Shown in pieces: positions 16,650 to 21,190 of a DNA stretch of 21,190 bases; positions within the stretch are counted from its first letter, which is position 1, and every line of letters begins with the position of its first letter. Under the pieces are notes generated by a model. The model was given only the letters and a program-made list of their open reading frames with translations. It made no database searches and was not told the DNA's origin. Source of the DNA: CBDUQI01 sp965369325 (lineage in GTDB: Bacteria; Pseudomonadota; Gammaproteobacteria; Steroidobacterales; JBCBZW01); the NCBI GenBank assembly GCA_965369325.1, contig CBDUQI010000090.1:1-21190 (forward strand). Reading direction: 5' to 3'. Both the position numbers and the translations under genes were made by a program.

Positions 16650-17428
16650 TTCACTACCTCCAGTGGGACCCGCCAGGCGGCCCAACCCTGCTTCCTGACA
16701 CTGCTCTGCGCCGCCAGGGCACGCGACAGTTCATCGGCATCGGGCAGCGCGTCAGTGCGCCCGATAACCACCAGCAGGACGCTTTCGCCGGCGGGCAAGC
16801 GTACGTCACCACCGACTTCGCCTGTTATCAGGACAACGCCCTTGGGTGTGATTTGCGGTGCCGGCGCGATCAGGGGTGCAATCTTGCCGTCGGTGCGCAC
16901 GTACGCCCGGGCCGTGATCGAGCCTTCGAGAGCATCCTGCGGTCGCAACAGCAGTGTGAATTCGTTTCCCGGGTCGAATTGGACCGTCTCGTGCTCAGCG
17001 CTAGCCTCGCCCCGCATCTGTAGCTTGCCAGCCAGCGTGATCTCGTAGCCTGGGAGTGCGCTCGGCTGCCCCGGGCTTTGCAGCAGGCCGATGCCGATCA
17101 CACCAGCCACCAACACGGTGGCCAGCGCGCCGGCCAGTCGTGGACCTCTCAGGGTGCCCAGCCAATGTCGCAGGCGCGAGGCAGACTGGTGCGCTGGCGC
17201 CATCGCCTCATCGTGCTGCGGCTCTAGCGCCAGTAATCCCGCGTACAGGGTGTAGCAGCGCTGGCAGTGCGCAATGTGAGCGGTGACCCGTTGCATGTCC
17301 GCCTCGTTCAGCGCACCGCCGTGCCGCGCGCCCAACTCTTCATTGCTCGGGCACGGGCCATCCGGGGTCCTCTCAGTAAGCACCAGTGCCGCCAACGCGC
17401 GTAGCCTTTGTGCCTTGTCCGGCGTCAT
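16646..17428 (-). CDS. Membrane anti-sigma factor with zinc-finger (zf-HC2) domain
   Basis: A 260-residue protein. The N-terminal cytoplasmic part has the ZAS/zf-HC2 arrangement: C26 in GPCPSNEEL, then H51-x3-C55-x2-C58 in HIAHCQRC. A single membrane helix lies at ~98-116 (LAGALATVLVAGVIGIGLL). The periplasmic C-terminal ~140 residues are beta-rich (FTLLLRPQD, GVVLITGEVG, LLVVIGR). The predicted role is to hold the neighbouring sigma factor inactive until a periplasmic signal is received. ATG 17428 has AAGGA ten bases upstream. It is preceded by promoter motif B and coupled to the CHAT gene by a 4-base overlap. A 7-bp inverted repeat, CATGCCA/TGGCATG (17457-17487), lies in its leader. Confidence 0.87.
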   Translation of the reverse strand: MTPDKAQRLRALAALVLTERTPDGPCPSNEELGARHGGALNEADMQRVTAHIAHCQRCYTLYAGLLALEPQHDEAMAPAHQSASRLRHWLGTLRGPRLAGALATVLVAGVIGIGLLQSPGQPSALPGYEITLAGKLQMRGEASAEHETVQFDPGNEFTLLLRPQDALEGSITARAYVRTDGKIAPLIAPAPQITPKGVVLITGEVGGDVRLPAGESVLLVVIGRTDALPDADELSRALAAQSSVRKQGWAAWRVPLEVVK

Positions 17429-17518
17429 ACGCCTATATCCTTATTAAGTTATCGTTCATGCCATAGTTCCTCGCTGTTGGTGGCATGCGATTGGGGTGCG
17501 ATTGTCCTCACTATTTAC

Positions 17519-17545
17519 GGATGGACAGTTCCGACGAATCTCACA
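17519..17545 (-). promoter_or_regulatory. Shared promoter motif, site B
   Basis: On the - strand: TGTGAGA, 11 bases, TGTC, CA, TCC. It lies 9 bases after the sigma-factor stop and about 90 bases before the anti-sigma start. Its position inside the sigma/anti-sigma gap implies that the anti-sigma/CHAT/subtilase operon has its own promoter, possibly read by the neighbouring sigma factor. Confidence 0.65.
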
Positions 17546-17554
17546 AATCACCAT

Positions 17555-18391
17555 TTACGCCTGCGTCCCGAAGCCCAGCGGCGTCAGCACTTCCTGCAGC
17601 CGCTGCATTAGATTCTTGTGCATTCGGCGGACTTTCTGCTCGTGCAGCGGTAGTTGGCGCGCTGCGCGGGCGATAGACATGCCCTCCAGGTATACAAACT
17701 TGAGCAGCAGACGTTCCTCATCGCTCAGCGACAGCGCTTCGCGCAGGCGTGGTAGCTCACGGGCCTCTACGCCCGCCTCGCTGAGCAGCCCGCTCGCCTG
17801 CGCATCGCCGTCGCTCGACTCCGCCAACAATCCGCGAAGTGCGCCCAACACCATGAGGACTTCGCGATCCTCAAGCGCTGCGGGTGGCTGAGGGTTTTGC
17901 TCATCGCCATACCCGGTCAGATGCCCATCATCCACAGGTGTTTCGCCCACGTAGGCGCCGCAATCGGGGATGCGGCCGCGAACCTCGCGGATGGCTGAGC
18001 GAACCTCATCATTGCCACCGGGTGCTGTTGGCCCGAGAGTGGTTACAATGGCCTCGGGCATTTGTCGCTTGAGACAAAGCAATTCGTACACCCGCTTCCA
18101 CATCAGTCCGAGGCGTTGAAGCCAGGCAGGAGGGCGCCGACGACCGTACTTGCGCACCGCATACTCTTCGAGCAGATTGACGAACGTGATTCCGAGAAAG
18201 CTGTCCGGTGGACCGCGACCCGCGTAGCCCTCGCGCAGACGTTTCCAGCCATCCTCGCTAACTCTTCCCAGTGCGTAGGTATACGCTGACTCGGCATCGG
18301 CGCTGTCCCCGAAACGCCGTCGCGCGCGCGCCTGCAGGCGCTCCGGCCAGTTTGCGCCAGGGGCGAAGAAAAACTCCTGCCAATCTACCAT
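17555..18391 (-). CDS. Sigma-70-family (ECF-like) RNA polymerase sigma factor
   Basis: A 278-residue cytoplasmic protein. The last ~60 residues are a region-4 helix-turn-helix (LSLSDEERLLLKFVYLEGMSIARAARQL followed by EQKVRRMHKNLMQRLQ). Residues ~35-115 are a diverged region-2-like part (SEDGWKRLREGYAG, DSFLGITFVNLLEEY, RKYGRRRPPAWL). A long linker of over 80 residues separates them, making it longer than typical ECF factors. The next gene is a zinc-finger membrane anti-sigma factor, supporting the assignment. The start at ATG 18391 has AGGGG directly adjacent, so the ribosome site is poorly spaced and translation may be weak. A possible -10 TTATAC lies about 40 bases upstream. The shared motif was not found upstream of it, so autoregulation is not supported. 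Confidence 0.85.
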   Translation of the reverse strand: MVDWQEFFFAPGANWPERLQARARRRFGDSADAESAYTYALGRVSEDGWKRLREGYAGRGPPDSFLGITFVNLLEEYAVRKYGRRRPPAWLQRLGLMWKRVYELLCLKRQMPEAIVTTLGPTAPGGNDEVRSAIREVRGRIPDCGAYVGETPVDDGHLTGYGDEQNPQPPAALEDREVLMVLGALRGLLAESSDGDAQASGLLSEAGVEARELPRLREALSLSDEERLLLKFVYLEGMSIARAARQLPLHEQKVRRMHKNLMQRLQEVLTPLGFGTQA

Positions 18392-18559
18392 CCCCTAAGA
18401 CTAGTCGATTTGCAGTCCTCGGTATAACGTGGAGTACAAGCCAGGCTTGATGACTGCGGTGCCGAGCGCTGCGGTGCGCGCGGTAGCTGTTGGCCGTTCA
18501 CGTTGGATAAAGAGGAGCAGGGGGGACTATTTCCCACGCCCACGGCTTGCCTGGGCCGC
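18392..18559 (-). other. Sigma-gene upstream region with hairpin
   Basis: Holds the probable promoter of the sigma gene and, at 18538-18556, an inverted repeat (GCCCA-GGC / GCC-TGGGC, one bulged base) starting four bases after the DUF3127 stop. Without a U-run it is only a possible terminator. Confidence 0.4.
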
Positions 18560-18904
18560 TTAGAAGGGGATGTCGTCGTCCATAGGCGGTGGCGGTTCGT
18601 CCTGTAGCAAAGGCGGCGGCTCCTCGCCCTGCGCCTGCGCTGCGGATCGTTCGACTCGCCACGCCTTCACGTCGGTATACCAGCGTCCGTTGTACTCGCG
18701 GCTCTCAAGGTCGAAGTGTACGGTGAGCTCTTCGCCCTCGGCGATCCCGAACTGGTCGATCTTGTCGCCCCAGACCATGAAGCACACCGGCTTCGGGTAG
18801 TCGCCGGGAATCTCGATGACGTACTCCTGCTTGCGCCATTCGCCGCGCGACGATGTGCCGGACTTCTCCGGTAATGCATGGATAATCTTGCCTGCCAGTT
18901 CCAA
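18560..18904 (-). CDS. DUF3127 single-stranded-DNA-binding-like protein
   Basis: A 114-residue protein. Residues 1-85 match the DUF3127 pattern, an SSB-like OB-fold family: MELAGKIIHALPEKSGTS, then EWRKQEYVIEIPGDYPKPVCF and VWGDKID. The end is a proline-rich tail closing with DDDIPF, the same acidic tip that classical SSB uses to recruit partners. It probably binds single-stranded nucleic acid in repair, recombination or replication. The start is TTG 18904, accepted because MELxGKII aligns with the usual family N-terminus; no good ribosome site is visible. A weak match to the promoter motif (GGATGGA at 18928-18934 on the + strand) lies just upstream. Confidence 0.85.
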   Translation of the reverse strand: MELAGKIIHALPEKSGTSSRGEWRKQEYVIEIPGDYPKPVCFMVWGDKIDQFGIAEGEELTVHFDLESREYNGRWYTDVKAWRVERSAAQAQGEEPPPLLQDEPPPPMDDDIPF

Positions 18905-19040
18905 AGCTTGAGTCGCTCTCGGGTGGTGGATGGATGAGAATACAGCCTATCACCAATCACCAGATGTGCGAAGCCCGAATCTGGCCCGGTCCAGATCGAT
19001 ACCCCACGTGACCGCAGCGGTGATTTCCAACCCAAGCTGG

Positions 19041-19415
19041 TCAGGAAGCGCCAACGGCGCGCAAGCAAGAACAACTAGAGTGTCCAACGACCGGCGCAAC
19101 TAGGCAATAACCGCTCTTGGAATAAGTACGTACGTATTGGCGGTGGCGCCCACCGAGTGATTTGCGTAAGTTGGATACTAGACGCGCGATTGCGTTGTCT
19201 ACTTCAATGCAATCGGTTCGTTTCCAAACCGACTCCGCGATGTCATGTCTTGGGACAACCTCGTTAGGCCGTTTTACTAGACACATCAAGACCTGCATTT
19301 CCTGCGGACGCAAAGCGTGGGTGGTCTTGGTAGTGGTGTTTTCCAGTAAGTACTTTTTCGGATAGACCTTGTAGTCCCCAACTTGAAACGACAGGCAATT
19401 ACACACTCTGACCAT
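19041..19415 (-). CDS. Stand-alone winged-helix regulator (OmpR/CadC-type), W1
   Basis: A protein of about 124 residues, almost entirely one OmpR/PhoB-type winged-helix DNA-binding domain (Trans_reg_C): HALRPQEMQVLMCLVKRPNEVV, RHDIAESVW, then the recognition helix region VDNAIARLVSNLRKSLG and the wing YVRTYSKSGYCLV. No receiver domain and no membrane helix are present. The start is ATG 19415 (GTG 19418 also in frame): GAGGAG sits five bases upstream and overlaps the stop of the small exported peptide gene. The 9-base gap to that gene implies one operon. The 11-bp repeats upstream of the operon are its likely target. Confidence 0.85.
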   Translation of the reverse strand: MVRVCNCLSFQVGDYKVYPKKYLLENTTTKTTHALRPQEMQVLMCLVKRPNEVVPRHDIAESVWKRTDCIEVDNAIARLVSNLRKSLGGRHRQYVRTYSKSGYCLVAPVVGHSSCSCLRAVGAS

Positions 19416-19424
19416 CACCCCTCC

Positions 19425-19634
19425 TCAGCAATTCTGGCTTTTTGTACTTGGAGATGGAATCAAAGAATCGACATCGAAGTCCGGAACGCAGAGCGCGCCG
19501 GAGCAATCGATGCCGGCCGGTGCCGAGGAGACATCGGTCTCTTCGGTCGCCGCGGTGGCGGCGGGCCCGGCCAGTTGCAATACGATCACCGCCACGAGCG
19601 CTGCGCCTAGTGTTTTGTAAGTTATGGTATGCAT
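19425..19634 (-). CDS. Small exported cysteine-containing peptide, 69 aa
   Basis: ATG 19634 has GGAGA seven bases upstream. The 69-residue product starts with a clear signal peptide (residues 1-28, ending GPAATA). A ~40-residue mature part follows with three cysteines: DCSGALC and the C-terminal QNC. Function not recognised. It is translated just ahead of the W1 regulator and lies downstream of four 11-bp operator-like repeats. It could be a secreted signal, a periplasmic sensor partner or a bacteriocin-like peptide; the sequence does not decide. Confidence 0.7.
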   Translation of the reverse strand: MHTITYKTLGAALVAVIVLQLAGPAATAATEETDVSSAPAGIDCSGALCVPDFDVDSLIPSPSTKSQNC

Positions 19635-19703
19635 GAGTCATCTCCGTTGTAGGTACCGGGTATCGGCACACCCACAACGCTAGGGCAAGGTCTTGAAGTG
19701 GTG

Positions 19704-19747
19704 GGTGAGCGCTTGGTGAGAGATGCATGAGCAGTCGGTGAGACGGG
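19704..19747. repeat. Four 11-bp tandem direct repeats, operator-like
   Basis: Units start at 19704, 19715, 19726 and 19737. Three begin GGTGAG and one CATGAG; TGAG is kept in all four at exactly 11-bp spacing. The array lies 70-113 bases upstream of the exported-peptide/W1 operon. PhoB/OmpR-type winged-helix proteins bind direct repeats with this period. The rest of the 19635-19998 gap holds no gene. Confidence 0.7.
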
Positions 19748-19998
19748 CTTCGTCTCGTGCCGTCGGCAGGGACTCGAAACTTGTGTCTAGGCTTCCGACG
19801 GCTATAGACGTAACGGGGAGTGCTTGGTGGGAACACAAGACGGTAGATCAACCGTACGCGATACCGTCAGCGCTCAAAGCCGATTCTGGGTGACTCGAGC
19901 ATAGATCGCAGGGCGCCAAATTGTGACGGAATTGCGTCTATGCCGCTTGGGTTTGCAAGCGAGTACGGGGGTGGCGTTACGATGAGGGAATGCGGCGG

Positions 19999-20541
19999 TC
20001 AATCTCGCTGAGTAACGGATGCGTGCGGCCGCCACCGGCTGTTGCTCGGGCCGTGCAGAAACAGCTCGCCAGCGACGACGTCGGTGCATGTGGGTCGCAC
20101 CGGTTCAGACCGTACGGATGTGGGAAATCGTGGTTCCGGCAACAGCACGAAGCCGCTTCCACGAATGGTCTCGATGAATTTTGGCGCGCCAATGTCATCG
20201 TCCATAGCCTTACGCAGGCGGCAAATATGGTGGTTGAGCGCGCTTTTCTCCCGCAACCCATTGGGGCATTGGCACAGAACCTCATGTAAGGTGGCGCGCG
20301 GCACGATTTGCCCGTGGCGTGCGGACAGCAGCGTGAGTGCGACGATTTGCCGGCTGCTGAGGGTCTGCGGTTTTTCGCCGGGGCACCTTACCTGATGCCG
20401 AGAAAGTCGCACTTCGACATTCTCAAGATAGTAGTCCCGGGTGGCGAAGGTGGAGATCTCAGCCAGTACCGAGGCATTCAAAGCACCCACGATATTGGCG
20501 TCCAACGTGCGAATGAAATGATTGGTTAAGTCGATGGTCAT
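19999..20541 (-). CDS. Winged-helix regulator (OmpR/CadC-type), W2
   Basis: About 180 residues. A ~45-residue N-terminal part without known motifs precedes a Trans_reg_C winged-helix domain: LSSRQIVALTLLSARHGQIVPRATL, then KSALNHHICRLRKAMDDD and the wing FIETIRGSGFVLLP. A ~40-residue polar tail follows; no membrane helix and no receiver. The start was set at ATG 20541, where AAGGA lies six bases upstream, rather than the open-frame start at 20568. It is divergent from W3, and the intergenic region carries TTGAGG repeats at 11/22-bp spacing that probably regulate one or both genes. Confidence 0.85.
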   Translation of the reverse strand: MTIDLTNHFIRTLDANIVGALNASVLAEISTFATRDYYLENVEVRLSRHQVRCPGEKPQTLSSRQIVALTLLSARHGQIVPRATLHEVLCQCPNGLREKSALNHHICRLRKAMDDDIGAPKFIETIRGSGFVLLPEPRFPTSVRSEPVRPTCTDVVAGELFLHGPSNSRWRPHASVTQRD

Positions 20542-20612
20542 AGCGAGTCCTTCACTTTTGGGCGGCAATATCTATCGCCATCGAACGCTAGCAAACGGCA
20601 ACCATCGATTCT

Positions 20613-20651
20613 TTGAGGAATCGACGTGTCACTGTTGAGGTTTGTTTGAGG
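20613..20651. repeat. TTGAGG direct repeats, set 1
   Basis: TTGAGG at 20613, 20635 and 20646, spaced 22 and 11 bp, about 70-110 bases upstream of W2. Same TGAG core and helical phasing as the 19704-19747 array. Confidence 0.6.
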
Positions 20652-20760
20652 ACTGGTGGTCGCGGCTGCCGGCGAGCGCGATAACACACCTTGCTGCCCG
20701 CGTGAGCGAGTCGCCGGTTGGATCCCCCGTCACGCAGGTCAATCGGTTACGTCGAGAATT

Positions 20761-20797
20761 TTGAGGTTTTGTTGAGGTTGAACGTTAAGTCTTTAAT
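20761..20797 (+). promoter_or_regulatory. TTGAGG repeat pair and -10 box upstream of W3
   Basis: TTGAGG at 20761 and 20772 (11-bp spacing) is followed, after about 15 bases, by TTTAAT (20792-20797), a 5/6 match to the -10 consensus. The repeats take the place of a -35 box, which is the layout of PhoB-type activated promoters. The W3 start codon is 70 bases downstream. Confidence 0.55.
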
Positions 20798-20866
20798 TCC
20801 AATTAGGAAACAAGAAGACTGCTCCACAACTTGCCGCCGCCAGGCAGCGAGCAGCAAGCGAACGTG

Positions 20867-21190
20867 ATGGACAGGAACCGAAACAAGAACAATGCAGTGA
20901 ACAGCGAGGGTCTAACCAAAACGGACTACGAGGAGGTGGTCTACTGGATTGGCGATTGCAAGATCGACCCTGATCGTCGCCTGGTGATGCGACCCGCCGG
21001 TGCCGGTGAGGAACCTATCGTCGGCAGAATATCGCTGAATAAGCTGAAAGCGCTTGCCAGGCTGGCTAGCGATGCGCCAAAAAAAGTGTCGGTAGAGGAG
21101 CTTTTCGACATCGTCGGCCAGGCGCGAGTCAGTGCCAACTACGTGATGATCGTGGCGCACCACATCACGGAGCTTAGAAGACTGCTGGGC
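20867..21190 (+). CDS. Winged-helix regulator (OmpR/CadC-type), W3, partial at window edge
   Basis: An open frame runs from ATG 20867 to the end of the window (108 codons, no stop). After a polar ~20-residue lead, the translation shows VYWIGDCKIDPDRRLVM, RISLNKLKALARLASDA, KKVSVEELFDIVG and VMIVAHHITELRRLLG. This is the Trans_reg_C pattern: N-terminal beta strands, the HTH helices and the start of the wing. The C-terminal part is beyond the window, so a CadC-like membrane segment or TPR region cannot be excluded. An in-frame GTG lies directly before the ATG, and the ribosome site is weak. Confidence 0.75.
   Translation, partial: MDRNRNKNNAVNSEGLTKTDYEEVVYWIGDCKIDPDRRLVMRPAGAGEEPIVGRISLNKLKALARLASDAPKKVSVEELFDIVGQARVSANYVMIVAHHITELRRLLG

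Noticed and set aside
18928..18954. Fourth copy of the protease promoter motif upstream of the DUF3127 gene
   Set aside because: Only the outer GGATGGA block and a few bases of the other block agree, and it lies under 25 bases from the start codon. Too weak to count.
19399..19851. 150-residue - strand frame covering the exported-peptide gene
   Set aside because: It is Arg/His-rich, has no ribosome site and overlaps both the better supported 69-aa gene and the operator-like repeats.
1..21190. tRNA, rRNA, riboswitch or CRISPR array
   Set aside because: No cloverleaf with tRNA consensus, no rRNA-like stretch and no regularly spaced repeat-spacer pattern was seen by eye.

Overview
The window looks like a chromosomal accessory region of a gammaproteobacterium, probably a marine or soil lineage near Xanthomonadales, Chromatiales or Woeseia. 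That placement is inferred from protein style only: many exported proteins, a subtilase with thrombospondin-type-3 and dockerin-like ends, a sigma/anti-sigma pair of gammaproteobacterial type, and CadC/OmpR-type winged-helix regulators. No rRNA, tRNA or CRISPR array was seen. The left third is visibly less GC-rich than the 7.4-18.9 kb block, so the window seems to be a mosaic.

Left part (1-6.4 kb): an AraC-family regulator (-), a PD40/TolB-like beta-propeller lipoprotein (+), and a secreted von Willebrand A protein with four tandem C-terminal modules (-). Next comes a scrambled zone with two small exported proteins (-), a diverged 37-bp repeat, GCCTAAC/GTTAGGC boxes resembling integron attC ends, and two truncated transposases (IS110/IS1111-like and IS3-family OrfA) that abut near position 6005.

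Middle (6.4-18.9 kb), all on the - strand: a secreted polysaccharide deacetylase, a secreted zinc metalloprotease with propeptide, an unrecognised 400-aa exported protein, then a cluster read in the order sigma factor, membrane anti-sigma factor, exported TPR-CHAT protein, secreted subtilisin-like protease. A 27-bp promoter-like motif (TGTSAGA-N11-TGTC-N2-TCC) occurs upstream of the anti-sigma/CHAT/subtilase operon, of the 400-aa gene and of the metalloprotease gene. It ties these three units into one putative sigma-controlled regulon of exported proteases. This is the main candidate for an undescribed system. A DUF3127 protein with an SSB-like acidic tail lies just upstream of the sigma gene.

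Right end (18.9-21.19 kb): three OmpR/CadC-type winged-helix regulators without visible receiver or membrane domains. One is in an operon with a 69-aa exported cysteine-containing peptide; the last is cut by the window edge. The intergenic regions carry direct repeats with a TGAG core at exact 11-bp spacing, the arrangement bound by PhoB/OmpR-type winged-helix proteins. This looks like a compact self-regulating island.
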